Shown: positions 5,970-14,323, numbered from the stretch's first letter. The stretch: 23,647 nt of DNA from Candidatus Omnitrophota bacterium (GCA_028715095.1 JAQUSM010000002.1:1-23647); one strand, 5' to 3'. The notes: generated from the letters alone by a model not told the origin. Numbers and translations: made by a program.

Positions 5970-8882
5970 TTAACGGATTACCGCAAAAGGGCAGATTTGA
6001 TTATAAGCGCAGTAAGTGCAGGCCTTGTATTCAGGTTTAGCCGGATAGCTCTGTTGACGGATACCCGCGGAAACAAGCAGTATGTCTTCTTTTACATCAT
6101 CTAAATCATCTTCCGTAATTTCATATCTGCCGATAATCCCTGATTCCAAAAAGTATAACTCTACTGCAACAGGCAAAGCCCCGAATATATGCTGATAAGC
6201 CAAGGCATAAAGCGCAAGCTGTTTACTTTCCTTAACCCGTTTATCCGCATCCTTCTGGGCCTTAATCGTCGATGTCTTAAAATCCATGATTACCGCGCCA
6301 TCCTCCTCCATATCTATACGGTCAAACCTGCCGGTAATCTTGTTATCCCCGATTACAAAAGAAAAATCTTTTTCAATAAATTTCGGGGTTGACTTACGTT
6401 TCTCTTCATCTTTATAAAATCTGCTTAAAGCCTCCCTGCCGATACGGAAACGCTCCTCCTGATGATTGGCATCAAGAAATCCCTGGGGGTCAAAATTAGC
6501 TTCGAAGCAATCCAAAAGCTCATCCATGGTAACTTTGCTTCCGTTAAGTTTATGCAACAGATACTGGCTGACTGCCTCATGCATTGCCCGGCCGTAAATA
6601 ACCGTATGGTGCTCCATAATCGGCACGCGCAGTATATTTACATACTTGTATTTTAAAGGACAGGTCAGGTAATCATCGATGTGGTAATAACTTAAACTGA
6701 TCAGCTTCTCCTGCGGGATCTTTTGAGCTGGTGCTTTAGGTAATTCCTGGGCCGGGGCAAAACGCCGTATACTCTCAATGGCGGCGGATTTCTTCTTTTC
6801 AGTATTCTCCCCGGGATCTTTACCCAGGGCCTCAAGTACAAACTGGCTTACCTTGCGCAGCCGCTTGCCTCCGTAGTCTTCGGCGCTAGTCAGGTACAGC
6901 TCTTCTTTGGCACGTGTCATCCCCACATAAAAAAGCCTGCGCTCCTCCTGGATATGAAAATCTCCCGTAGGAAGAACCTCTTTAATCAAAGTATCCGGTA
7001 ATTCAATCTGCTGGGAGCGCCTGGGAAGCGGGAATTTCCCCTGCACCAGGCTGACCAGGAATACTACCCGGAACTCCAGCCCCTTAGCCTTATGTATAGT
7101 TAAAATATTCACCGCATCCTGGTCTAAATCCGCTTCAACTGTCGGAGGGTCATCTCCTGACTCAATAAGCAGATTAAGATGCCTGATAAAACTTATTACC
7201 CTGTCCTCTTTAGCCACCAGCTCAAAATCACGCACCTGGTTAAAAAACTTAGCGATATTCTGAATCTTAGTTTCTTTTTCCAGGCTGGGGTTATGCGTAA
7301 GGAATTTAAGATAACCCGTGTCGGTAAGAAAACTGTAAAGCAACCTGCCGGTTGTTTCATCACGGGAAACCTGCAAGAATTTCTCAATATCCGAAAGGAC
7401 CTGTTTTATCTTCTCCTTGGTCTCTTCCTGTACCTGGCTTAACTCGGGAGTATTTTCTAAATTATTAAACACCGTATAAAGCGCCAGGTTCCTGCGCCGG
7501 CTGAAGTGATTGCACAATGTCAAATCTGTGAGGTTAACCTTATAAACTTCAGAGCTCACCAGATAATATAAACTTAAAGAATCCGAAGGATTGGCAATTA
7601 CGCGCAGAAAATTAATACACAACTTGACCTCTTCCCTGCCATATAACCCCTGATTGCCGCTGAATTGCCAGGGAATATTCTGCATATTTAACGATTGGAT
7701 AAAACCCCGGGCATCGGAATTAGAACGCACAAGAATAGCAAAATCCCTATACTTAAACTTACTTAAACTTACTTTATCTTTTATAATCTTACTTACATTA
7801 TCAGCTTCAGTTGAGTGCGTATCAAAGTGTAAATGCGCAGGCTTCGGGCCCTCTTTAATCAAACCGATAAGGTGTTTATCAATTTTCGCCTTTACTTCAA
7901 AGCGTTCCGGATTATTATACTGGATTAACTGATAAGAGCTGTCCAGGATAGGTTGAGTGGAACGGTAGTTCTGAATCAGCGTGATCTTCTGCGCCTTAGG
8001 ATACTCCTGGATAAAATTCAGCACATTGCTATAGGCAGCCCCGCGCCATCGGTAAATGCACTGATCATCGTCGGCAACAACGGTGATATTTCTTACCGCG
8101 CCTGACAAAAGCTTTACGATCTGAAACTGCGCGAAATTCGTATCCTGAAATTCATCCACCAGGATATATTTAAATTGTTTTTGATAATTTTGCAGGACCA
8201 AAGGATGTTCCCGTAACAACTGCAGGCTTAAATAAAATTGATTGCCAAAATCAACCAATCCTTCTTTGGCCAAAAGCTCCTGATATTTAAGATACGCCCC
8301 TGCTACCTCCATCTGCTGCACTGCCAGCTCTTCGTTAGCGCTGTCCTGCGGGCCGGCTTTAACCTTGGTCATAAAATCCTGGGCGTATTGAAAATATTCT
8401 TTTGCAGAGATATCCTCATCTTTTGCCCGGCTGAAGAATGAAATCAACGCTTCGATAAAACGCGTGGGTTCAGATAACGGACGGTAATAATTAAGTGTGA
8501 ATTCAAAAAGGTGCTCACGGAAAAACACCGCAGCCTCTGACTGCGCAAGCACTTTAAAATCCGGGTTTAACCCGGCAACCAGGGCGTTTTCGCGCAGGAG
8601 CCGGTCGCCAAAGGCATGAAAAGTAGAGATCCAGATATCCGTATAACCGTAAGGCATCAGGATATCCACCCTTTCCTGCATCTCCCTGGCCGCCTTATCC
8701 GTAAAGGTAAGCGCTAAAATCTCATCAGTCTTAGCCAGCCCTTGATTTATAAGCCAGCCAATACGCTGGGTGATTACGCGGGTCTTTCCTGTGCCTGCTC
8801 CGGCAATAATTAAAAGCGGGCCTTCGCCGTGAGTAACCGCCTGCACCTGCTGTTTATTTAAACCCTCTAAAACTTTATCCAT
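5970..8882 (-). CDS. UvrD/PcrA-type helicase fused to Fe-S PD-(D/E)XK nuclease
   Basis: This 970-aa protein joins a superfamily 1A helicase to an AddB/RecB-type nuclease, as in double-strand-break-processing enzymes. Helicase motifs: Walker A GAGTGKT (residues 28-34), LTFTDKAAREMQER (Ia), VDEFQDT (242-248), DDQCIYRWRGA (272-282), LTIHKAKGLEF and YVGMTRAKEELYLT. After a linker near 690-730 comes the nuclease: CPLKYKY (Cys741), YGRAMHEAV (His768), GRFDRID, VIMDFKTS (Asp867, Lys869) and QLALYALAY. The C-terminus CTYCAYNQIC (Cys955, Cys958, Cys964) with Cys741 gives the four cysteines expected of an AddB-type 4Fe-4S cluster. No AddB partner gene is visible. It starts 6 bases after the LOG gene. 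DNA repair is the likely role; defence is a less likely alternative. Confidence 0.9.
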   Translation of the reverse strand: MDKVLEGLNKQQVQAVTHGEGPLLIIAGAGTGKTRVITQRIGWLINQGLAKTDEILALTFTDKAAREMQERVDILMPYGYTDIWISTFHAFGDRLLRENALVAGLNPDFKVLAQSEAAVFFREHLFEFTLNYYRPLSEPTRFIEALISFFSRAKDEDISAKEYFQYAQDFMTKVKAGPQDSANEELAVQQMEVAGAYLKYQELLAKEGLVDFGNQFYLSLQLLREHPLVLQNYQKQFKYILVDEFQDTNFAQFQIVKLLSGAVRNITVVADDDQCIYRWRGAAYSNVLNFIQEYPKAQKITLIQNYRSTQPILDSSYQLIQYNNPERFEVKAKIDKHLIGLIKEGPKPAHLHFDTHSTEADNVSKIIKDKVSLSKFKYRDFAILVRSNSDARGFIQSLNMQNIPWQFSGNQGLYGREEVKLCINFLRVIANPSDSLSLYYLVSSEVYKVNLTDLTLCNHFSRRRNLALYTVFNNLENTPELSQVQEETKEKIKQVLSDIEKFLQVSRDETTGRLLYSFLTDTGYLKFLTHNPSLEKETKIQNIAKFFNQVRDFELVAKEDRVISFIRHLNLLIESGDDPPTVEADLDQDAVNILTIHKAKGLEFRVVFLVSLVQGKFPLPRRSQQIELPDTLIKEVLPTGDFHIQEERRLFYVGMTRAKEELYLTSAEDYGGKRLRKVSQFVLEALGKDPGENTEKKKSAAIESIRRFAPAQELPKAPAQKIPQEKLISLSYYHIDDYLTCPLKYKYVNILRVPIMEHHTVIYGRAMHEAVSQYLLHKLNGSKVTMDELLDCFEANFDPQGFLDANHQEERFRIGREALSRFYKDEEKRKSTPKFIEKDFSFVIGDNKITGRFDRIDMEEDGAVIMDFKTSTIKAQKDADKRVKESKQLALYALAYQHIFGALPVAVELYFLESGIIGRYEITEDDLDDVKEDILLVSAGIRQQSYPAKPEYKACTYCAYNQICPFAVIR

Positions 8883-8888
8883 AACGGC

Positions 8889-9929
8889 TTAATCTCTGTT
8901 GATAACGCTGATCATCTCGCAGAGCCTGCCATAATCGCGCATATTAAAATTCATTGCCAGGCGGGGTAATTTTAAAAACTCCCCCTCCTGGATTTCTTTA
9001 CTCGCCGGCGGAGAAATCCTGATTTCGCCGCTTGTCAAAATATCTTTAAATTCTTCATTGATAAGCTTTAAGGTCTTTTCGGAAATTTCCCTGTTTAACC
9101 TTAATACAGCCAAACCCGCGACATATCTTATTGAGTGGTATACTCTATAAAAATCTTCTATATATTTAACAGCCGAATCAACAGATTTTATAATCCGGAA
9201 CAGGCTTAAGTCTTCTTTCTTGATAAACCCTTTCCTGACTAACTGGCTCTTTACAAAATGCATCCAGGTAGCCCAATATGTCGAGCCCCTCGGTTCCATT
9301 AAAACTATCGGCCGGGGCCGGGATTTACCGGTTTGCACCAGGGTAATCATTTCAAACCCTTCATCAAGAGTGCCGAAGCCGCCGGGGAAAACAGCGGTTG
9401 CGTCAGTTTCTTTTACAAAGACCAATTTCCTGGTAAAGAAATATTTAAAGTTGATCAGCTTTTCTTTTTCATCAATATAAGGGTTTGGCTTCTGCTCAAA
9501 AGGAAGCCGGATATTCAGGGCAAAATCCTTGCCGCTTCCTGCGCCTTTATTACCCGCCTCCATTACCCCCGGGCCTCCTCCGGTAACAATCATATAACCT
9601 TTTTCAGTAAGCTTACGGGAAAATTCTTCAGCCATCTTATATTCAGCTGACTTAATCTTTGACCTGGCTGAACCAAAGATTATCACTTTTTTGACCGACC
9701 TATAAGGAGAAAAAATCTTAAAAGAATAACGCAGTTCCTTAAGCGCGTTATTTACCAGTTTCAAGTCCCCTCTATCGCTGGACTCCCTGCCCAGCTTAAC
9801 AGTAGTCGTCAGTATCTGGCGTAACAAGTTTTCAGCCTCAGCAGAGCCCGACCTCTTGACAAGTTCGCTTATCAGGCTATCTATCGCCTGATCGCCGACT
9901 TCATAATCTTTTGAAATCTTTCCCATCAT
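8889..9929 (-). CDS. Long LOG-family nucleotide-binding protein
   Basis: The central part is a LOG (lysine-decarboxylase-like, TIGR00730-type) Rossmann domain: VIIFGSARS near residue 83, the TGGGPGVMEAGNKGA motif (116-130) and the PGGFGTLDE motif (182-190), which define cytokinin riboside 5'-monophosphate phosphoribohydrolase-like proteins. At 346 aa it exceeds stand-alone LOGs, with about 75 helical residues before and about 100 after the core. The true substrate in bacteria of this kind is unknown; nucleotide 5'-monophosphate N-glycoside hydrolysis is the family expectation. The ATG at 9929 overlaps the upstream stop as ATGA, so it is translationally coupled to the SUI1-like gene. A second ATG follows immediately. 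Confidence 0.88.
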   Translation of the reverse strand: MMGKISKDYEVGDQAIDSLISELVKRSGSAEAENLLRQILTTTVKLGRESSDRGDLKLVNNALKELRYSFKIFSPYRSVKKVIIFGSARSKIKSAEYKMAEEFSRKLTEKGYMIVTGGGPGVMEAGNKGAGSGKDFALNIRLPFEQKPNPYIDEKEKLINFKYFFTRKLVFVKETDATAVFPGGFGTLDEGFEMITLVQTGKSRPRPIVLMEPRGSTYWATWMHFVKSQLVRKGFIKKEDLSLFRIIKSVDSAVKYIEDFYRVYHSIRYVAGLAVLRLNREISEKTLKLINEEFKDILTSGEIRISPPASKEIQEGEFLKLPRLAMNFNMRDYGRLCEMISVINRD

Positions 9930-10276
9930 TTGATAAATCCCAGTTTACGCAATTCCTGGCCTGCCTGCTTTTGAAAATCACCCTGCAATTCAATAGCGTA
10001 ATCTTTAACTGATCCACCGGTGCCAAAGCGCTGTTTTAATTTCTTAGCCAAATCCAGAAGGCCAGCCTCGCTTAAAGCTAAACCGGTAATAATTGTCATT
10101 CCTTTACCTTTGAGGCCCTTCTCATAACGCAGGCGTACTGCGCCACCGGTTTTAGGGACAGCCGCTTTTTTCATGTCCCGGCATACGCATTTGTCAATCG
10201 CCTGAGCGCACCCCGGGCAAATCTCCCCCTGCGAAGTAGAGTAAACCAAATTGGAATTTAAATCGCTGTTTTTCAT
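9926..10276 (-). CDS. SUI1/eIF1-like translation factor (YciH family)
   Basis: The C-terminal part (about residues 46-116) is a SUI1 domain: VRLRYEKGLKGKGMTIITGL, then KKLKQRFGTGGSVKDYAIELQGD, the segment conserved from YciH to eukaryotic eIF1. YciH is reported to affect initiation fidelity and stress translation. The N-terminus has CPGC (Cys20, Cys23) and CVC (Cys30, Cys32), a possible small zinc knuckle seen in many bacterial members. The 116-aa length is typical. The ATG lies 26 bases after the membrane-protein gene and the stop overlaps the LOG gene start. Confidence 0.9.
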   Translation of the reverse strand: MKNSDLNSNLVYSTSQGEICPGCAQAIDKCVCRDMKKAAVPKTGGAVRLRYEKGLKGKGMTIITGLALSEAGLLDLAKKLKQRFGTGGSVKDYAIELQGDFQKQAGQELRKLGFIK

Positions 10277-10302
10277 AACAATTTAATTTTACCGCAAAAC
10301 AT

Positions 10303-11154
10303 CTAAGAGCCGATTTTAGAACTACGGGACATAAGATACTCACTGCTGATATTGCGGCTTGTATCTAACAATATTATTAACTTTATTTTTCCATCCCTGA
10401 CTACCGGATAATAGGCTTTGATCGCGTAACTTGTTACTACAATAAATGGCTCCTGGTTTTTAAGCATTCTGTTGAATTTCTTCCTGTCTTCTTCGCAGGG
10501 GACAAATACTCTTTTCAAGGCTTTAGATATGTTTGTCTCGTCTTTGTTATCATAATCCCAGGGGGTTATCTCATAAAAAACCTGGCCCTGCTCCCCTGAT
10601 CTGGGGATCAAAAGGGACAAGCTCCTGTACTCCTCCGAAGAAAGCAGTATTTCATCTCTAAGAAAATACAACTTGTTAACTTTGTCATCGTTTTGAACTA
10701 AATCCACCAGCTTGGAAACTAAGACTGACTGGGCCATATTCTTAACCTGGTTTTCTACCCCCTTAACCTTGCTCCTGGCCACATTTCTTTCAACCATCCC
10801 CTGGTATCCGACAACCAGCAATATTATTGCTACAGAAGTCAAAATCAGGTTCCTGAAATTATTTTTGTCTTTCTTAATTGCCGTTTCATCAACAGGCTCT
10901 TTTTCATTAACCAGGGTACTTATAGACTTAGAAATTATGGATAAGGTCAAAACTATATGCAGCGCGCAAAGCGCCGCAAGCGAACCTAAACTTATGCCGA
11001 ATACCGTAAAGAAAGCGCTGGCTATTTTTGAGTTAAAAAAAGACCAGTTCAGGATATTTGCCGTAATAATAATTGTAAAACACATAAAATCAAACCATAC
11101 TAAGAAAAGTATCAACTTTAAGGCTAAATCCTGCATTTTTTTCAGATTACTCAT
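10303..11154 (-). CDS. Three-helix membrane protein with extracytoplasmic domain, unrecognised
   Basis: Hydrophobic helices lie at about residues 12-35, 45-75 and 103-119. A charged cytoplasmic loop (SISTLVNEKEPVDETAIKKD) separates the second and third, so the C-terminal 160 residues should face the periplasm. That domain ends in a strand-rich segment (VVTSYAIKAYYPVVRDGKIK) that resembles the end of Cache/PAS-type extracytoplasmic sensor folds; this is an impression, not a proven match. No kinase, HAMP or effector domain is attached. A strong GGGAGG site lies 5 bases before the ATG at 11154, in the 13-base gap after the kinase-like gene. The pairing suggests the two proteins work together, perhaps with this one as sensor. 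Confidence 0.75.
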   Translation of the reverse strand: MSNLKKMQDLALKLILFLVWFDFMCFTIIITANILNWSFFNSKIASAFFTVFGISLGSLAALCALHIVLTLSIISKSISTLVNEKEPVDETAIKKDKNNFRNLILTSVAIILLVVGYQGMVERNVARSKVKGVENQVKNMAQSVLVSKLVDLVQNDDKVNKLYFLRDEILLSSEEYRSLSLLIPRSGEQGQVFYEITPWDYDNKDETNISKALKRVFVPCEEDRKKFNRMLKNQEPFIVVTSYAIKAYYPVVRDGKIKLIILLDTSRNISSEYLMSRSSKIGS

Positions 11155-11167
11155 CTAACCTCCCTTT

Positions 11168-13588
11168 TTACGTTGTCCTGCCAGAAGCCTTTTTCAATTC
11201 ATTAATAAAACCAACGGGAACTTTATATCCTAATTCTTCCGCTTTATGCACATCTTCCCAGCTTTTATTGTAGTTTTTTTTCAATAAATAAGCAGCCCCC
11301 CGGCTGCAATAAGCTTTTGGATATTCAGGATTAATTTCTATAGTTTTGTTGTAATCAGAAATAGCCAGATCAAGATCGCCCTTATCATAATAGACACTCC
11401 CCCGGTTACAAAGGGCCTTGTAATACACGGGATTAATTGCTATGGCCTTACTGAAATCATAAATAGCTAACTCAAGCTTGCCTCTGACATGATAAGCAAT
11501 CCCCCGGCTGTTATAGGCCACAGCATCCTTAAGGTTAGTTTCAATGGCCTTACTATAATCAGAGATGGCCTGCACAAGGTCATCTTTATCATAATAGGCA
11601 TTCCCTCGGTTATAATAAGCCTTGGAATAAACAGGGTTGATTTCTATGGCCTTGTTATAATCAGAGACAGCCTGCGCAAGCTTACCTTTCTTACGATAAG
11701 CAACCCCCCGGTTGTTATAAACTTCGGCATCCTTAGGGTTAATTTCTATGGCCTTGCTGTAATCAGAAATAGCTAAATCAAGATCTCCCTTATCATAATA
11801 AACACTTCCACGGTTATAATAGGCCCTGGAATACACAGGGTTGATTACTATAGCCTTGCTGTAATCAGAAATAGCCTGCTCAAAATTGTTCTTTTTATGG
11901 TAAGTGATTCCCCGGTTGTTATAAACTTCGGCATCCTTAGGATTAATTTCTATGGCCTTGTTATAATCAGGGATTGCTAAGTCAAAATCGCCTCTTTTAT
12001 GATAAGCAATCCCCCTGCTGCTATAGGCTTCAGCATCTTTGGGGTTGATTTCTATGGCTTTATTGTAATCAGAGATAGCTAAGTCAAGTTTGGCCTTTTT
12101 ATAATAGGCGGCTCCCCGGTTACAATAGACTTTGGAATATGCAGGATTAATTTCTATTGCCTTGCTGTAATCAGAAATAGCTAAATCAAGATCGCCTTTT
12201 TTAAAATAGGCGGATCCCCGGCTGTTACAGGCTTCAACATCTTTAGGATTAATTTCAATAGCCTTGCTGTAATCAGAAATAGCCTGCTCAAAGCTGCCTT
12301 TTTCGTAATAGGCATTCCCGCGGTTATAATAGACGCCGGGATACGCAGGATCCATTGCTATAATTTTATTGTAATCAGAGATGGCCTGTACAAGATTGCC
12401 TTTACCATGATAGAAAACCCCGCGCTTGTAATAGGCTTTGGGATATACAGGGTTAATTTCTATGGCCTTGCTATAATCAGATACAGCCTGCTCAAAGCTG
12501 CCTTTATCATAATAAGCATTCCCGCGGTTATAATATGCGTCTGAATATGCAGGATCGATTGTTATGGCTTTATCATAACAGGCAAGCCCACCTTCGCGCC
12601 TGCCAAGATAATATAAAGAAACACCATTGTTCAGTATTTCTAAGGCTTCTAATTTTTTGCCTTCCGGCGGGGTTATTTTTTCCCCGGTTTCCTTTAAAAG
12701 CAAGTTTTCTAAATCCCTCCTAATTGTTACAAAATCCGGATATCTTTTACCGGGGTCTTTTTCCAGGCATTTCATAATAATCGCAAAAAGAGGGGAATCG
12801 AATCCGGCAACAGCCTGCTCCTTATGCGCCTTCTCATATTCCAACGGATCTTTCCCGGCAAAAGGCAATGCCCCTGCTTTTGCCATTTGGTAAAGAACAA
12901 CGCCGAAAGAATAGATATCGCTTATCTGATTAATTTTACCGTCAAATTGTTCAGGAGCCATATAAGGAAGCGTCCCGCAAGTTACGCCTCCCTTGCTTTT
13001 AAAAATGCTTAAATCCGAATCTTCTTTTTCCGGGAGATATTCGTTAAAATCAACTTCCTGGTATAATTTCGCGAACCCAAAATCGGTTATCTTTAAGGTT
13101 TTATCCGAAGTAATCATAATGTTAGCTGGTTTTATATTCCCATGAGCCTCAATCCCTTTTGCATAGGCATATTCCATACCGTAACAAAACTCTATTGAAT
13201 ATTTAAGGACTTCGGACAAAGTTAAATTGCCCAGGTAATGGCTTAACGTATTTCTCCCATTTTCATCCGGGGCGATATAATCAAGGGCAATAAAAGGATA
13301 TGTTTCCATCCGCATGACTAAATAGGCGCTGACAATATAGGGATATTTAGCTAATCCTATCCAGGCAAGTGCTTTTTTCTCAAAGCAGGATTGGCTTTGC
13401 GGAGAAACTAAATATTTTCTTTGAAGGGTCTTCAATGCCTGAGGAACCCGGGTTATATTATCATAACAGACACAGGCAAGGCCCGCACCGGTTTCCAGGA
13501 CATGATACACCTCGTAACGGCCGTATATAGAATCTCCGGTTTTTATTTTAGTAACTAAATTTGGCGCGATATTTTCTTCCGGGCTCAT
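11168..13588 (-). CDS. Ser/Thr protein kinase-like protein with TPR array, probable pseudokinase
   Basis: Residues about 23-300 form a Hanks-type kinase fold. It has a degenerate glycine loop ETGAGLACV (the third Gly is Cys39), the ATP-binding Lys53 (QALKTL), helix-C Glu70, DFG at 169-171 (TDFGFAK), GTLPYMAPEQ (205-214) and DIYSFGVVLY (224-233). The catalytic loop reads AHGNIKPANIM: Asn151 takes the place of the catalytic Asp of HRD, while Asn156 is kept. It is therefore likely inactive or atypical. Residues about 313-790 are some 14 TPRs, a protein-interaction scaffold. No membrane helix is present. The ATG at 13588 has a modest TTAGGT site. It lies between a 52-aa membrane protein (16-base gap) and the three-helix membrane protein (13-base gap), which suggests a signalling or scaffold module. 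Confidence 0.92.
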   Translation of the reverse strand: MSPEENIAPNLVTKIKTGDSIYGRYEVYHVLETGAGLACVCYDNITRVPQALKTLQRKYLVSPQSQSCFEKKALAWIGLAKYPYIVSAYLVMRMETYPFIALDYIAPDENGRNTLSHYLGNLTLSEVLKYSIEFCYGMEYAYAKGIEAHGNIKPANIMITSDKTLKITDFGFAKLYQEVDFNEYLPEKEDSDLSIFKSKGGVTCGTLPYMAPEQFDGKINQISDIYSFGVVLYQMAKAGALPFAGKDPLEYEKAHKEQAVAGFDSPLFAIIMKCLEKDPGKRYPDFVTIRRDLENLLLKETGEKITPPEGKKLEALEILNNGVSLYYLGRREGGLACYDKAITIDPAYSDAYYNRGNAYYDKGSFEQAVSDYSKAIEINPVYPKAYYKRGVFYHGKGNLVQAISDYNKIIAMDPAYPGVYYNRGNAYYEKGSFEQAISDYSKAIEINPKDVEACNSRGSAYFKKGDLDLAISDYSKAIEINPAYSKVYCNRGAAYYKKAKLDLAISDYNKAIEINPKDAEAYSSRGIAYHKRGDFDLAIPDYNKAIEINPKDAEVYNNRGITYHKKNNFEQAISDYSKAIVINPVYSRAYYNRGSVYYDKGDLDLAISDYSKAIEINPKDAEVYNNRGVAYRKKGKLAQAVSDYNKAIEINPVYSKAYYNRGNAYYDKDDLVQAISDYSKAIETNLKDAVAYNSRGIAYHVRGKLELAIYDFSKAIAINPVYYKALCNRGSVYYDKGDLDLAISDYNKTIEINPEYPKAYCSRGAAYLLKKNYNKSWEDVHKAEELGYKVPVGFINELKKASGRTT
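11221..12652 (-). repeat. Tandem 102-bp repeats encoding about 14 TPRs
   Basis: Fourteen consecutive units of 34 codons (13 good, one degenerate at the C-terminal end) recur with the consensus AYYNRGxAYYxKGxxxxAISDYxKAIEINP. The DNA units are visibly similar on the plus strand, for example taatcagaaatagc and ggccttgctgtaatcag recurring. In the later units, types beginning VYxKAYY and KDAExYN alternate, giving a 204-bp higher-order period. Confidence 0.9.
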
Positions 13589-13603
13589 ATTACCTAACTG
13601 GGC

Positions 13604-13762
13604 TTATCCTTGCTTTAACAGGACAATGCCGCTTATCACAGAGAATATTATCGTTACATAATTATAAATCTGCCAGTAAGTGGCGTCATCTACAACCATA
13701 CCTACAATTGTATAAACCGTAAAAACCAGCAATAACAGCCCGATTAATTTGCTTTTTTTCAT
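13604..13762 (-). CDS. Small two-helix membrane protein (52 aa), unrecognised
   Basis: Found by its ribosome-binding site: AGGGAGG lies 5-6 bases before the ATG at 13762. The product starts MKKSKLIGLL and has two hydrophobic helices (about residues 6-24 and 34-49) joined by a short VDDATYWQIYN turn; it ends LLKQG. A two-pass peptide with cytoplasmic ends is likely. It lies 14 bases after the PilZ gene and 15 bases before the kinase-like gene, so it is almost certainly in the same operon and may belong to the same module. No family is recognised. Confidence 0.75.
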   Translation of the reverse strand: MKKSKLIGLLLLVFTVYTIVGMVVDDATYWQIYNYVTIIFSVISGIVLLKQG

Positions 13763-13776
13763 GCCTGCCTCCCTGT

Positions 13777-14175
13777 TTACAGCTTCCCAAGATAATTGGA
13801 AAAATTCTCCTTCATCATCTTATAAATTTTTTCCCTGTCGGAATCACGGATCCTCAAAAATCTTATGCCGTAAATATGCTTGCCATCAACTTCTTTATGC
13901 CAGGCAGCTGAAATCTCTATATCAAAAAGATATTTCTCATTAAAATAAAGCTCCATCCGCGCTTCATTAGCGGGTATTTCTTCAGCCGAGCATAAGGAAA
14001 ACCCCCTCATGTTTAAATCCCTAATTTCACAAGTTATATAATCTTTGGAATCATGCCATTTTATCTTAGCCGGAGAAGCAATCTTCCACCTCGGCAACGT
14101 TCTTCTTTCAACAAAGGCAGGCTTAAGCTTTTGAGGCAATTCTTTCTTCTTCCGGGAAAAATTAAATAATCCCAT
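13777..14175 (-). CDS. PilZ domain protein, probable c-di-GMP receptor
   Basis: PilZ domains bind cyclic di-GMP and act as small effectors of motility, exopolysaccharide or surface behaviour. Here ERRTLPRWKI (residues 23-32) gives the RxxxR motif (Arg25, Arg29). DLNMRGFSL (53-61) gives a variant of the second motif, DxNxxG instead of the usual [D/N]xSxxG; the Ser-to-Asn change leaves binding uncertain. The C-terminal half has the expected strands (IEISAAWHKEV, YGIRFLRI) and a final helix. The basic N-terminus (FSRKKKELPQK) has no membrane segment. An AAGGAGGG site lies 8 bases before the ATG. It is the first gene of the run leading to the kinase-like protein. Confidence 0.85.
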   Translation of the reverse strand: MGLFNFSRKKKELPQKLKPAFVERRTLPRWKIASPAKIKWHDSKDYITCEIRDLNMRGFSLCSAEEIPANEARMELYFNEKYLFDIEISAAWHKEVDGKHIYGIRFLRIRDSDREKIYKMMKENFSNYLGKL

Positions 14176-14272
14176 ATCTCTTACCCTCCTTAATCATAAT
14201 CTAACCCCAAGTTTTAAAAATATGATCAGAAATTATTTTATTGCAAAAAACTGTCGCTGTCCATATTCTAAG

Positions 14273-14323
14273 TTAAAGTGCTCTATTTGTTCCTTCAATC
14301 TGACCTATCCACTGTCCTATCAT
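14273..14323 (-). pseudogene. Possible 5' remnant of a small gene (16 codons)
   Basis: An AAAGGAG site lies 6 bases before an ATG at 14323, but the frame stops after 16 codons. The peptide MIGQWIGQIEGTNRAL starts like small accessory proteins that begin M-I-G-x-W-x-G-x-x-x-G-T-N, then breaks off. I read it as the surviving start of a decayed gene. The resemblance is from memory and weak. A short leader peptide is the alternative. Confidence 0.3.

Noticed and set aside
11221..12652. Tandem DNA repeats as a CRISPR array
   Set aside because: Units are contiguous 102-bp codons of TPRs with no spacers.
14176..14272. Promoter for the PilZ operon (TTGCAA and TATTTT)
   Set aside because: A possible -35/-10 pair with an 18-base spacer was seen, but neither element is close enough to consensus to support it.
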